Assembly: GCF_027213715.1 (NCBI RefSeq)
Contig: NZ_JAPWGM010000003.1
Coordinates: 496,001 to 560,000, forward strand
DNA length: 64,000 nt
Direction of reading: 5' to 3'
Source: Pedobacter punctiformis
Lineage (GTDB): Bacteria; Bacteroidota; Bacteroidia; Sphingobacteriales; Sphingobacteriaceae
This document shows positions 17,419 through 29,218 of this stretch, piece by piece (positions within the stretch are counted from its first letter, which is position 1; every line of letters starts with the position of its first letter). A program made the translations under genes and the position numbers. The notes below the pieces were generated by a model. The model saw nothing but the letters and a program-made list of their open reading frames with translations. It was not told the origin of the DNA and did not search any database.

Positions 17419-19272
17419 ATGGAAAATTTTATTGTTTCTGCCCGTAAATACCGTCCAGCCACGTTTGAAACCGTTGTTGGTCAGCAGCACATTACGGGTA
17501 CATTAAAAAATGCCATCAAAAACAATCAGCTGGCTCAGGCATTCCTGTTTTGTGGTCCGCGTGGTGTTGGTAAAACCACTTGTGCACGTATCCTGGCAAA
17601 AACCATTAACTGTACCAATCCTACAGCAGACATGGAAGCTTGCGGGCAATGTGATAATTGCCTTTCTTTTCAAAATGGGCACTCTTTTAACGTACACGAA
17701 TTAGATGCGGCATCCAACAACTCCGTTGATGATATACGTAGTTTGATTGAACAGGTTAGAATACCGCCACAAGCCGGAAAGTATAAAATTTATATTATTG
17801 ATGAGGTGCACATGCTTTCGCAAAGTGCCTTTAATGCTTTTCTTAAAACGCTTGAAGAACCACCTTCTTATGCTATATTTATTTTAGCAACAACGGAGAA
17901 ACATAAAATTTTGCCAACCATTTTATCGCGTTGTCAGATTTTTGATTTTAACAGAATACAGGTTGAAGATATTGCCAGTCATTTGGCAACCATTGCACAA
18001 CGTGAAAACATTGCATTTGAAACAGATGGCTTACACATTATTGCTCAAAAAGCTGATGGTGGTTTACGTGATGCACTTTCGATGTTTGACCAGATTGCCA
18101 GTTACGCCAATAAGAACATCACTTATCGGGCTGTAATTGATAACCTGAATATTTTAGATTACGACTACTTTTTTAAACTTACTCAATATTTAACCGAAGC
18201 ACAGGTGAGTGAAACCTTGCTTTTGTTTGATGAAATATTAAACAACGGTTTTGACGGAAATAATTTCATCAATGGTTTATCAAGTCACTTCCGCAACTTG
18301 CTTGTGGGTAAAGATGCTGCAACCATTAAATTATTAGAGGTAAGCGAAAATATCAAACAGAAGTACTTGGAGCAATGCAGGCAAACAGAACTTTCTTTCC
18401 TGTTAACAGCATTAAACCTGGCCAATACTTGTGATTTAAACTATAAGAACAGCAAAAATCAGCGGTTACAGGTCGAGCTTGCACTCATTAAAATGTGTCA
18501 CATCCGCTCTGTTGTCCAACTTGCTCAACAACCTTTAAGCCCGGCCTCAAATACAGCAACTGACCAAGATCAGGATAAAAAAAAAACTAATTTAGTTGAG
18601 GTAAGCAACGAAACCCAAAAGGTGAAAACGCTTACTCCGGCAGAACAAAAACCAATAAACACGGTAACTTCACCTGAAGTAAATCCGGTGCCGGAGGTTA
18701 AAGCCGAAGCTGAAAAAAATATTCAAATAGAAAAACCTGCGGAAGCGACAAGACCGGCATTAGCATCATCTGCTACTACGATTAAGATTAATATTCCTAA
18801 AAATAATGCCGGAAGTATTTTAATTCCGTCCTTAAACGATTTGGATCGCATTGCAAATGGTGAAGAAAATAAAGGGCCTAAAACCGTTACGGGAGAAGCA
18901 CGTGAGGAATTTACTTATGAAAGATTGCTTGAAGTTTGGAGCAATTATGCTGAGAAGTTAAAAAAGGAAAATAAAATCAATCTTTATACCATTTTAAACA
19001 ATTTTGCTCCTGCTTTAAAAGGCAAAGAGCATATTGTTATTTCCGTAGAAGGCAAAGCACAGGAAGATTTTATTCAGGGAGAGTCTGTTGATTTAATGAA
19101 TTATCTTCGGAATAACCTAAATAATTTCGGTGTTGAAATTTCTTACCAGCATGCCGAGCGGGCGCACGAGAAAAGATTATATACTTCTAAAGAGCGTTAT
19201 GATTACCTGGTTAATAAAAACCCTAAACTGGAAGATTTACGCAGAAAGTTCGGCCTAGATCTTATTCCGTAA
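17419..19272 (+). CDS. dnaX: DNA polymerase III subunit gamma/tau
   Basis: This is the clamp-loader ATPase of the replicative polymerase, about 617 residues from the ATG at 17419 (a GTG two codons upstream is the alternative). It shows 'RKYRPATFETVVGQQHI', Walker A GPRGVGKTT, a zinc module with four cysteines around 'CTNPTADMEACGQCDNC', Walker B/DEVH IIDEVHMLS and sensor motif LSRCQIF, then the clamp-loader lid. From about residue 370 a Lys/Pro/Glu-rich linker leads to a C-terminal tau-like domain. The poly-A run AAAAAAAAA within the linker at 18576-18585 is a potential slippage site that could make a shorter gamma form, as known in other bacteria; unproven here. Confidence 0.93.
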   Translation: MENFIVSARKYRPATFETVVGQQHITGTLKNAIKNNQLAQAFLFCGPRGVGKTTCARILAKTINCTNPTADMEACGQCDNCLSFQNGHSFNVHELDAASNNSVDDIRSLIEQVRIPPQAGKYKIYIIDEVHMLSQSAFNAFLKTLEEPPSYAIFILATTEKHKILPTILSRCQIFDFNRIQVEDIASHLATIAQRENIAFETDGLHIIAQKADGGLRDALSMFDQIASYANKNITYRAVIDNLNILDYDYFFKLTQYLTEAQVSETLLLFDEILNNGFDGNNFINGLSSHFRNLLVGKDAATIKLLEVSENIKQKYLEQCRQTELSFLLTALNLANTCDLNYKNSKNQRLQVELALIKMCHIRSVVQLAQQPLSPASNTATDQDQDKKKTNLVEVSNETQKVKTLTPAEQKPINTVTSPEVNPVPEVKAEAEKNIQIEKPAEATRPALASSATTIKINIPKNNAGSILIPSLNDLDRIANGEENKGPKTVTGEAREEFTYERLLEVWSNYAEKLKKENKINLYTILNNFAPALKGKEHIVISVEGKAQEDFIQGESVDLMNYLRNNLNNFGVEISYQHAERAHEKRLYTSKERYDYLVNKNPKLEDLRRKFGLDLIP

Positions 19273-19313
19273 TCTATTTACCAAAAAACCCTCGTACAAA
19301 TAAACTGAGGTAA

Positions 19314-19712
19314 TTATTTTAACGGATTGTCATTAACCGGATATCCCTCTTCATCCAAATCATCACGATTATCTTCAGGCGTACGGGCTAAAATTTCATC
19401 TTCAGGGCTTAATTTAACACTTTCTCCATTATCAACATGCATACCCAGTGCTTCTAAGTTATCATTGGCAATTTCATCATTGTTTGCATATTCATCGCCC
19501 ACATATGGGTTTGCTTCATCATAAGTAGAATCATCATCTTTTGCCCCAACTGCTACTGTTTCATAACCCATTGGGTGATCGTAATCTTCATCAGTACCTT
19601 TTACATCTAACTCATAACTTTGTTTAACCTCATCGTAGGACAGGTTTTCGTTATTAAATTTATTTGTACTGTGCAGTTTATCTTTTGCTGCTTTGTTTTC
19701 ATTATTTGCCAT
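19314..19712 (-). CDS. acidic hypothetical protein
   Basis: I do not recognise this protein. It is 132 residues, very rich in Asp, Glu and Asn with no hydrophobic segment, and probably intrinsically disordered. No signal peptide and no cysteines are seen. It starts at an ATG and lies between convergent dnaX and icd. It may be a Bacteroidetes-specific stress or surface-charge protein, but nothing in the sequence shows a role. Confidence 0.6.
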   Translation of the reverse strand: MANNENKAAKDKLHSTNKFNNENLSYDEVKQSYELDVKGTDEDYDHPMGYETVAVGAKDDDSTYDEANPYVGDEYANNDEIANDNLEALGMHVDNGESVKLSPEDEILARTPEDNRDDLDEEGYPVNDNPLK

Positions 19713-19787
19713 GATTTGGTTTCTTTTAGTTTGTATAAATATAACAATCTGGCATCAATAAGGTTTTAGTAAGCTAACGGGTTAAAA

Positions 19788-19823
19788 CAAAAAAGCGTCC
19801 TGATTTTAAAATCAGGACGCTTT
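19788..19823. terminator. terminator downstream of icd
   Basis: A perfect palindrome: AAAGCGTCCTGATTTT (19792-19807) is followed directly by its complement (19808-19823). On the minus strand it ends in a T-run and lies 26 bases after the icd stop. Confidence 0.9.
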
Positions 19824-19848
19824 CTATAATTTATATTAACTGCTTAAA

Positions 19849-22071
<2,223 letters not shown>

Positions 22072-22300
22072 TTAATTTTTTTCTATTAAGTTAATCTATC
22101 AATAGGTTTGTATAAACCATCGATTTCAAAATCGCCTAAAGATAAAATAAACGAATGAATTAAGTAACATACCCGGGCTAAATTAGTTCAATGATACTTG
22201 TCATTTTTACAAACAGACTTCGATTTTATAAAAGTGAATCTGCACAATGAACCGGCAAAAATATTTTTCGCCATTATTTTGCGATATCGAAATTTAAATT

Positions 22301-22333
22301 TATAATTGCAGTGTACTATTCAACTAGTACACT
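22301..22333 (+). promoter_or_regulatory. promoter with a 24-bp palindromic operator (probable GntR/YtrA site)
   Basis: TATAATTG at 22301-22308 matches TAnnTTTG at 7 of 8 positions. Directly after it lies a perfect inverted repeat: AGTGTACTA (22310-22318) and TAGTACACT (22325-22333), with six bases in between. It covers the expected transcription start of the operon 22376-29151, which encodes its own GntR/YtrA-type regulator, so autoregulation is the likely role. The remainder of the 307-base gap 22069-22375 contains the icd upstream region and nothing else I can assign. Confidence 0.75.
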
Positions 22334-22375
22334 AAAAATCATTCATTAAGTTTTAGCGTCAAAATCTATATTAAA

Positions 22376-24136
22376 ATGAAAAAGCTACTTATTTTAATTT
22401 TACTTCTGTTTCCTGCTTTTTATGGCATTTGTCAAAACAACGATCCAACTAAAGACGACAAACCATCAAAAGCCAAATTGGATACTGCTTTTAATTCAGG
22501 TTCTAATATTTCTATTAAAGCTGTTTCTCCCGCTCAAATTGAAGACCTCACCGTTTTAGGAAAGGTTTGGGGCTTTTTAAAATATCATCACCCCGCAATT
22601 TCAACCGGAGATTATAACTGGGATTATGAATTGTTCAGGGTTATGCCTAAAGTACTGAGCAGTAAATCAAAAGCAGAAAGGAATCAAGTCTTATCTAAAT
22701 GGATTAGCGCATTAGGTAGTTTCCCGGCCTCGTCTAGCTCCACCAATACAGGCGAGGCCAGATATAAACCTGACTTTGCCTGGTTTAATACCTCAGGTTT
22801 TGATAAGGCTTTGATTGCTAAATTAAATGCCATTAAAGGTGCTAAAAGACCAGAAGATAATTACTACGTTAAATTATACAACGAAGAAACACCGGTAGCC
22901 ATATTTAAAAATGAAGCACTTTATTTAAAACCTGTTTACCCCGATGCGGGCTACCGTATTTTAGGCTTATACCGGTTTTGGAATATCTTTGAATACTTTG
23001 CGCCTTACAAGAACATAACGGATAAACCCTGGAAAGATGTTTTAAAAGAATATATTCCAAAATTTATTAACGCTAAAAACGAACTTGACTATAAACTGGT
23101 AGCTTCTTCATTTTTAGCCGAAATCCATGATTCTCACTCAAATCTGACTTCAACCAACAATACTTTAATTGTTTATGATGGTATTTTCAGGCCTAATATT
23201 GAGGTTACATTTATTGATAAAATGCCAGTAGTTAAATATAGTAATGATGAGGTGATTGGTTTAAATAATTCATTAAAGAAAGGAGATGTTATTCAGAAAA
23301 TCAATGATATTCCAGTTGCTGAAATTATACGAACCAAACTTCAGTATGTTACAGCGTCTAATTATCCTACATTATTAAGAAAACTTGCACCTGGTTTTTT
23401 AAGAACGGGCGATTCTACACTTCATATAAGTTATCTCCGCGATAACAAAGCCGGAACGGCCACTGTAAAATGTTATTCCGTTTACAAGGTTAATTATAAA
23501 AAACCTGCAAAGCCACTTGACACAGGTTTTAAAGTGATTAATGACATTGCTTACATTGATCCGGGTGTTTTGAATGTTAAACAAATACCATCGGTTATGC
23601 CAATAATTATGAAGTCGAAGGCTTTAATTATAGATCTCCGCCCCTATCCAAAGCAAACGATGTTTGTTTGGGAAATCGGCAAATACCTCTTTACCCAGCC
23701 TATGGATTTTGCCAGGTACACAGCGGCGAGTGTTAAAACTCCGGGCTTATTCACCTATTTATCTGATGATTACATGAAGAATATTAGAATTGGGGAAACT
23801 AAAAATGATAACTACAAAGGAAAAGTAATTGTTTTAATTAATGAGGAAACACAAAGTTTGGCAGAATTATCTGTTATGGCTTTAAAAACCAGGCCAAATA
23901 CAGTCGTTATTGGCTCTCAAACTGCTGGCGCAGATGGGTCTGTTGGGATGCAGATTCCACTGCCTGGCGGAATAAGCACTGCTTTTACTCAAATCGGTGT
24001 ATATTATCCTGACGGAAAAGAAACACAAAGAATCGGAATTATTCCCGATATTGAGGTCCATCCAACCATTCAGGGAATTATACAGGGTAAGGATGAGTTG
24101 CTGGAAAAAGCACTTGCCACAGCAGCAAAAAACTAA
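22376..24136 (+). CDS. S41 family peptidase, IRBP/tricorn-like
   Basis: This 586-residue exported protein has a signal peptide (KKLLILILLLFPAFYGIC). An N-terminal accessory domain precedes a PDZ-like segment (KKGDVIQKINDIPV) and the S41 core: DLRPYPKQ, then 'NEETQSLAELSVMALK' with the probable nucleophile Ser. The residue 25 positions after that Ser, where Prc/CtpA have the catalytic Lys, is Ala in 'GSQTAGADGS'. An earlier HDSHS motif could supply the His/Ser of a tricorn-type tetrad. It opens a six-gene operon with an ABC transporter and its regulator, and lies just downstream of the palindromic operator. Confidence 0.8.
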   Translation: MKKLLILILLLFPAFYGICQNNDPTKDDKPSKAKLDTAFNSGSNISIKAVSPAQIEDLTVLGKVWGFLKYHHPAISTGDYNWDYELFRVMPKVLSSKSKAERNQVLSKWISALGSFPASSSSTNTGEARYKPDFAWFNTSGFDKALIAKLNAIKGAKRPEDNYYVKLYNEETPVAIFKNEALYLKPVYPDAGYRILGLYRFWNIFEYFAPYKNITDKPWKDVLKEYIPKFINAKNELDYKLVASSFLAEIHDSHSNLTSTNNTLIVYDGIFRPNIEVTFIDKMPVVKYSNDEVIGLNNSLKKGDVIQKINDIPVAEIIRTKLQYVTASNYPTLLRKLAPGFLRTGDSTLHISYLRDNKAGTATVKCYSVYKVNYKKPAKPLDTGFKVINDIAYIDPGVLNVKQIPSVMPIIMKSKALIIDLRPYPKQTMFVWEIGKYLFTQPMDFARYTAASVKTPGLFTYLSDDYMKNIRIGETKNDNYKGKVIVLINEETQSLAELSVMALKTRPNTVVIGSQTAGADGSVGMQIPLPGGISTAFTQIGVYYPDGKETQRIGIIPDIEVHPTIQGIIQGKDELLEKALATAAKN

Positions 24137-24162
24137 GAAGAAATTCTTGATAAATTTAAACC

Positions 24163-25002
24163 ATGATTCGAATTCAAAACTTAACCTTTGCTTATCAAAA
24201 CCGGGAAACCGTACTTGAAAACCTTAGTTTAGAAATAAAACCAGGTCACATTTATGGATTATTAGGCCCTAATGGAGCTGGTAAAAGCAGTCTTTTGTAC
24301 CAGATTTGTGGTTTAATTTTCCCTAAAATAGGTAGCATTGAAGTTATTGGAGAAATCCCTTCCAAAAGAACCCCTTCATTTTTACAATCTGTTTATTTGT
24401 TACCGGAAGAAGTTGATACCCCTAATATTTCTATAAAAAGTTATTTAAAAATTAATAAACTTTTTTATCCGTCATTTGACTTAGATTTATTTAACCAGTT
24501 GCTGGCTGAATTTGAAATTTCTGAAACCGCCAATCTCAGTGAAGTTAGCTATGGACAAAAGAAAAAAGTAATGATTGCATTTGCCATTGCTACCCAAGCT
24601 AAAATATTGATTATGGATGAACCAACCAATGGTTTAGATATCCCATCTAAAAGGCAATTCAGAAAGGTAATGGCTGGTATTTTGCAGGATGATCAAACCA
24701 TTATTATTAGTACTCACCAGGTTAGAGACCTTGATCAGCTTATTGATTATGTTTTAATTCTTGATGATAAAAAAATTCTGCTTCACGAATCTATCGATAC
24801 CATTACCGAAAAACTGGTATTTAAACAGGTTATGAATTTAGACCTTATTTCTAAACCTTTTTATGTAGAAGGTGGTTTAAAAGGCTATGTTGTTGTAGCC
24901 GCAAATGAGGAACAGGAACATTCAAAACTAGACATGGAGCTTTTCTTTAATGCTGTTTTATCCGAAAAAAATCAAATTCTGCCAATTTTTAATCACCAAT
25001 AG
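24163..25002 (+). CDS. ABC transporter ATP-binding protein
   Basis: This 279-residue ABC ATPase shows Walker A GPNGAGKSS near 38-46, Q-loop, signature VSYGQKKK near 126-133, Walker B ILIMDEPTNGLD near 146-157 and the switch His in STHQVRD. It pairs with the permease that follows after 3 bases. Its relation to YtrB-type and CcmA-type exporters fits the GntR/YtrA regulator nearby. Export of a lipid, peptide or drug is possible; the substrate is unknown. Confidence 0.9.
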   Translation: MIRIQNLTFAYQNRETVLENLSLEIKPGHIYGLLGPNGAGKSSLLYQICGLIFPKIGSIEVIGEIPSKRTPSFLQSVYLLPEEVDTPNISIKSYLKINKLFYPSFDLDLFNQLLAEFEISETANLSEVSYGQKKKVMIAFAIATQAKILIMDEPTNGLDIPSKRQFRKVMAGILQDDQTIIISTHQVRDLDQLIDYVLILDDKKILLHESIDTITEKLVFKQVMNLDLISKPFYVEGGLKGYVVVAANEEQEHSKLDMELFFNAVLSEKNQILPIFNHQ

Positions 25003-25005
25003 TTT

Positions 25006-25857
25006 ATGCACTTCTCATTTCCAAGGTTTTTTAATTTGTTTATTAAGCAATGGGCAGAAAACAAAAAGCTCTATTTATTAGGTGCAATTGCTGTACCCAT
25101 TATTTTAGCAACCATAACTCTCTTCTTTCCTATAACCGACAGCCGTTTAACAAGTGAAGTACAGAATATAATTTTTGGATTTAGCCTGTTTATCTTCGGT
25201 GGTATTTTTGGCAGCTCTTTGTTAAGTGTGTATACACCCAAATCAAGTGGCATCCGGATGCTTATGTTGCCCGTTTCTTCATTAGAAAAACTTTTAGTAG
25301 CCGTTATTTATGGCCTGGTACTTTTTCCTTTGCTATATTTTATCCTCGGATATCCCGTTATGTTATTGGTTCATCAACTCGATTCGGAGGTTTTTGGAAA
25401 TCTGAATAGATCCATTTCCGTTACACCGAGAAATATTAAAATCATATACTGCCTTTTTTTAATGATTCAATCCTTTGTATTATTCTGTTCTTTATATTTT
25501 AAAAAATTTATATTCCTAAAAGCATTTCTATCATTCATTATCATCTTTTTATTCTTCAGCCTCTTAAATGGTTTGATTATTAAAATTATTCTTTCCGATA
25601 CACAGCCTACTGAATTTTCACAGACTTACCAGAAAAAGATGAATGAAATGGGGATTGATCCAAAGAAAATAAATTTTGAAAACGCCACAGATAATGCATC
25701 ATTATTTTCTGATATGGTTTTTAAATCCAAATATTCAGATCATAACAAAATTAAAGCAGATGAAACGGTCAACTGGATTCCCTTCTCTTTGTGTGTAATC
25801 ATTTTTATATCATTACTTACGGCGAGTTTATTTAAATTAAAAGAAACTCAATTGTAG
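25006..25857 (+). CDS. ABC-2-like transporter permease
   Basis: This 283-residue membrane protein has about six hydrophobic helices (about 22-40, 60-78, 95-125, 145-165, 170-195 and 258-275) and a polar loop between helices 5 and 6. No conserved signature beyond this is seen, but its position directly behind the ATPase and before the regulator makes it the membrane subunit. Spacing of 3 and 5 bases to its neighbours indicates translational coupling. Confidence 0.85.
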   Translation: MHFSFPRFFNLFIKQWAENKKLYLLGAIAVPIILATITLFFPITDSRLTSEVQNIIFGFSLFIFGGIFGSSLLSVYTPKSSGIRMLMLPVSSLEKLLVAVIYGLVLFPLLYFILGYPVMLLVHQLDSEVFGNLNRSISVTPRNIKIIYCLFLMIQSFVLFCSLYFKKFIFLKAFLSFIIIFLFFSLLNGLIIKIILSDTQPTEFSQTYQKKMNEMGIDPKKINFENATDNASLFSDMVFKSKYSDHNKIKADETVNWIPFSLCVIIFISLLTASLFKLKETQL

Positions 25858-25862
25858 CAAAC

Positions 25863-26243
25863 ATGGATTTTAACAATACACAAGCCATCTACCTGCAAAT
25901 TGCTGATTACGTAAGTGATCAGATCTTGATGAAGAAGTGGCTTCCTGACGAAAAAATTCCATCTGTTAGAGAACTGGCAATGAGTTTGGAAGTTAACCCA
26001 AATACCGTGATGCGATCTTACGAGTACCTGCAAAATCAAAATATTATTTATACCAAGAGAGGCATGGGTTATTTTGTAAACAATGATGCGGCAGAATTAC
26101 TGAATAAATTAAAAAAAGAACAATTTTTATCAGAAGAACTTCCTATATTCTTCCATAAAATGTATATAATGGGCATTGAATTATCTGATCTGAATACTGC
26201 TTTTGAAAAATTTAAACAACACAACAAGGAGATTACAAAATAA
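25863..26243 (+). CDS. GntR-family regulator, YtrA subfamily
   Basis: This 126-residue protein has a winged helix-turn-helix in the first 75 residues ('YLQIADYVSDQILMKKWLPDEKIPSVRELAMSLEVNPNTVMRSYEYLQNQNIIYTKRGMGYFV'), followed by only a short helical tail of about 50 residues. That small C-terminus is the mark of the YtrA subfamily, whose members usually repress an adjacent ABC transporter operon, as here. Its likely operator is the 24-bp palindrome at 22310-22333. Confidence 0.9.
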   Translation: MDFNNTQAIYLQIADYVSDQILMKKWLPDEKIPSVRELAMSLEVNPNTVMRSYEYLQNQNIIYTKRGMGYFVNNDAAELLNKLKKEQFLSEELPIFFHKMYIMGIELSDLNTAFEKFKQHNKEITK

Positions 26244-26248
26244 GCATT

Positions 26249-27022
26249 ATGAAAACCAGTTATAAAATTTTAGTTGCCCTTGCTTTTTTGATTGTTGTGA
26301 GCTTATTTGGTTTTAACTTAATGATGAGGGCAAAATATAAAAAAGGAGCCTTTGCAGAATACCCGTCGGCCTTAAAAGAGGAATGGAAATATGACATGGT
26401 GATTAAAGAAATTCCACCTTTTAAACACCTTGTAATTGATGGCGCCGTCATCACTTCGAACGACAGACGTGTTCTTTGGAATCCGGTTTGTTTAATCAAC
26501 AGCAGTAATACCAGCAAGAATGCGCTGGGCATTATTAAATATCTTGAACCCTTATTGAAATATCACATTGACAAAGACACTTTATACATTACATTAGAAA
26601 AAAACAACATCAACGAAAAAACGTTGACCAGTCCTGTTTACGACCCAACAATTTTTTTAGCTGTAAATTCGCTTCAATCTGCAACATTAAAGAATGTTTC
26701 TGCCAGAATTGATTCTTTAGTATCTAAGCAATCTTTTAAAATTAATACGTTAAACAATACCAGTTTTTTAGTCAACGATCTTAAAACAGACAGTTTGTTT
26801 ATAGATGCAAAAGAAAAATCGAGCATTACCCTGAATAATACTTCAACTACATCAGCTCCAACAAATGTTGCTATCGCAAATCTTTATTATCATGTTCAGC
26901 AACCGGCTTCTATTTACATAGAAGACACTAAAAGACTTGGAAAAATTTCTGCAATTGGATTAAAAGGAGATCAGACTGAATTCAGAAATGAAAGGTTAAA
27001 AATTATTTCGACTGGTAAATAG
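26249..27022 (+). CDS. membrane-anchored hypothetical protein
   Basis: This 257-residue protein has one N-terminal membrane helix (ILVALAFLIVVSLFGFNLMM) and a periplasmic beta-rich remainder with repeated 'SLQSATLKNVSARIDSLV', 'NTLNNTSFLVNDLKTDSLFI' and 'SSITLNNTST' stretches. These resemble the stacked-strand pattern of GIN/DUF2807 head domains, a weak similarity. It is tightly packed between the GntR gene (5 bases) and the TonB receptor (38 bases), so it belongs to the same operon. No function can be assigned. Confidence 0.65.
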   Translation: MKTSYKILVALAFLIVVSLFGFNLMMRAKYKKGAFAEYPSALKEEWKYDMVIKEIPPFKHLVIDGAVITSNDRRVLWNPVCLINSSNTSKNALGIIKYLEPLLKYHIDKDTLYITLEKNNINEKTLTSPVYDPTIFLAVNSLQSATLKNVSARIDSLVSKQSFKINTLNNTSFLVNDLKTDSLFIDAKEKSSITLNNTSTTSAPTNVAIANLYYHVQQPASIYIEDTKRLGKISAIGLKGDQTEFRNERLKIISTGK

Positions 27023-27060
27023 ACCTTGATTTTAAATTTCAAAGCACTCCATACTTTAGA

Positions 27061-29151
27061 ATGCATACCTTTATAATATGTATTTTTAAAATCCTTGTTT
27101 TGAAATCAATTTTTACATCCCTGCTCCTCTTTTTATCGTCATTTGCTGCATTTTCTCAAGCTTTACCTCGAGATACCCTGAAATTAGATGAGGTTACTGT
27201 TAAAGGTTATTACAACAAACAGCCCATTTTAAGATCTGTTTCGGCAGTATCTCTAGTTGATAGCAATCTGATCAGAAATCAACAAAACAGTTCATTGGTA
27301 AGCATTTTCAATACTGTTCCCGGAGTAAGAATGGAAGAACGTTCTCCCGGCAGCTATCGTTTATCCTTAAGAGGAAGTTTATTAAGATCGCCCTTCGGCA
27401 TTAGGAACATTAAAATATATGTGGATAATTTTCCTTTAACTGATGCCGGCGGAAATACTTATTTAAATGCATTGGATGTTACCGCTGTTGGTTCACTCGA
27501 AATATACAAAGGACCGGAAGCCAGTATTTTTGGAGCCAATACCGGAGGTGCTATTCTAATTTCTACCGCTGATTTAAATCAAAATAAAGTTGAAGTTTCT
27601 GCAACTGCAGGTTCATATGGCTTGTTTCATCAAACTGCAAACGTTCAGCAAAATTTCAAAAATTATCGTTTCAATTTTACCGAAGGTTACCAAAAAAGTA
27701 ATGGCTACCGCGAAAACAGTGCTTTAAGCCGTAAATATTTTCAAACCATACATCAATGGGATTATAACAAAAGTGGAACTTTAGAAGCATTCATATTTTA
27801 CAGTGACCTGGATTATGAAACGCCCGGAGGATTAACCGAAGTACAGGCTGGAGAAAATCCCAAATTGGCCAGACCTGCAACTTCAAAAACGCCAGGCGCA
27901 ATCACACAACAAGCTGCGATTTATAATAAAACTATTTTTGGGGGTCTGTCCAACACCTATCAAATCAATTCTAAATTTAAGCATGTCATCTCTTTATTTA
28001 CTTCGTATACAGATTTCAAAAATCCATTTATAACCAATTACGAGAAAAGATACGAAAGTACACTAGGCCTGAGAACATTTTTAGAATTTGCGGAAACAGG
28101 AAAACTTATAAACTGGACAGCGCAGGCTGGTTTAGAAAGTTCAGGAACAAAAAGTCAAATCAAAAACTATGATAATAATTCAGGTACCCCGGCGGCAATG
28201 CAGGCATTTGATCATCTAAAAGCAAATCAGGATTTTGCTTTTATCCGGTTAAATTTCGATCTTGAACGTAAACTTCTTGTCGAATTATCCTCCAGTTTAA
28301 ATTTCTTTAACTACAAATACGAAAGTTTTTACCCGCTTATTACAGCACAAAAACAAAGGAAATTTACCGGACAGTTTATGCCTAAAATTGCTGTTTCTTA
28401 CTTAATTAATAATGAACTTTCAGCAAGAGTTTCGGTGGGCAAAGGTTACTCGCCTCCTACTACTGCCGAAGTTCGCCCTTCGGGCAATTTAATTAACAAT
28501 GATTTACAAGCAGAATCAGGATGGAATTATGAAACCGGGCTTAGATTTAAAACAATAAACAACCGATTTTATGCAAATGTTAATCTTTTTCAGTATCGAT
28601 TAAAAGATGCAATTGTAAGGCGCTTAAGGGATAATGATGCAGAATATTTTATAAATGCTGGAGGGACGAAACAACAAGGAATAGAACTGGAAACATCATT
28701 TTGTATCGTTCAAAATCGCAAAGGCTTTTTAAACAATCTATATCTTCGGAATGGTTATACCTATAGCCATTTTAGGTTTCAGGATTTTATAACTGGAATA
28801 ACAAATTTTAACGGAAATAAACTTACAGGTGTTCCGGAACATACTCTGGTAAATAGCTTAGAGTTTCAATTTAACAAAGGATTGTATTTCTTTGCGCAGC
28901 ATAATTATACTTCTGCTATTCCGTTAAATGATGCAAATACCACTTTTTCGAATCGTTATCACCTTGTTGAAGTTAAAACCGGAATCAGATCTTTAGAAAT
29001 CAAAAATACTCACCTTGATATTTTTGCCGGAGTTAATAACTTGCTTAACGAGAAATACAGTTTAGGAAATGATTTAAATGCAGCTAATGAAAGGTATTTT
29101 AATCCGGCTGCAGGCATTAATTTCTATAGCGGAATTTCAATAAAATTATAA
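27061..29151 (+). CDS. TonB-dependent outer membrane receptor
   Basis: This 696-residue receptor has a signal peptide ending in AAFSQ. There is no CarboxypepD-like N-terminal extension, unlike SusC types. A TonB-box-like stretch (DTLKLDEVTVKG) is followed by a plug domain ('SLVSIFNTVPGVRMEERSPGSYRLSLRG', 'YVDNFPLTDAGG', 'EIYKGPEASIFGANTGGAILI') and a 22-strand barrel ending in an aromatic-rich C-terminus. This build is typical of siderophore or vitamin receptors. It is last in the operon with S41 peptidase, ABC exporter and YtrA-like regulator. Confidence 0.88.
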   Translation: MHTFIICIFKILVLKSIFTSLLLFLSSFAAFSQALPRDTLKLDEVTVKGYYNKQPILRSVSAVSLVDSNLIRNQQNSSLVSIFNTVPGVRMEERSPGSYRLSLRGSLLRSPFGIRNIKIYVDNFPLTDAGGNTYLNALDVTAVGSLEIYKGPEASIFGANTGGAILISTADLNQNKVEVSATAGSYGLFHQTANVQQNFKNYRFNFTEGYQKSNGYRENSALSRKYFQTIHQWDYNKSGTLEAFIFYSDLDYETPGGLTEVQAGENPKLARPATSKTPGAITQQAAIYNKTIFGGLSNTYQINSKFKHVISLFTSYTDFKNPFITNYEKRYESTLGLRTFLEFAETGKLINWTAQAGLESSGTKSQIKNYDNNSGTPAAMQAFDHLKANQDFAFIRLNFDLERKLLVELSSSLNFFNYKYESFYPLITAQKQRKFTGQFMPKIAVSYLINNELSARVSVGKGYSPPTTAEVRPSGNLINNDLQAESGWNYETGLRFKTINNRFYANVNLFQYRLKDAIVRRLRDNDAEYFINAGGTKQQGIELETSFCIVQNRKGFLNNLYLRNGYTYSHFRFQDFITGITNFNGNKLTGVPEHTLVNSLEFQFNKGLYFFAQHNYTSAIPLNDANTTFSNRYHLVEVKTGIRSLEIKNTHLDIFAGVNNLLNEKYSLGNDLNAANERYFNPAAGINFYSGISIKL

Positions 29152-29160
29152 GAATACAAA

Positions 29161-29196
29161 TCAGGAAATCAAGTATAATTTTACCTGATTTCCTGA
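29161..29196. terminator. inverted repeat between receptor gene and ssb
   Basis: TCAGGAAATCA (29161-29171) pairs with TGATTTCCTGA (29186-29196) around a 14-base loop, and further pairs are possible outside. It lies between convergent genes and probably ends both transcripts; T-runs are weak. Confidence 0.65.
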
Positions 29197-29218
29197 AATA
29201 TTTGTGTATTGAATCAGC

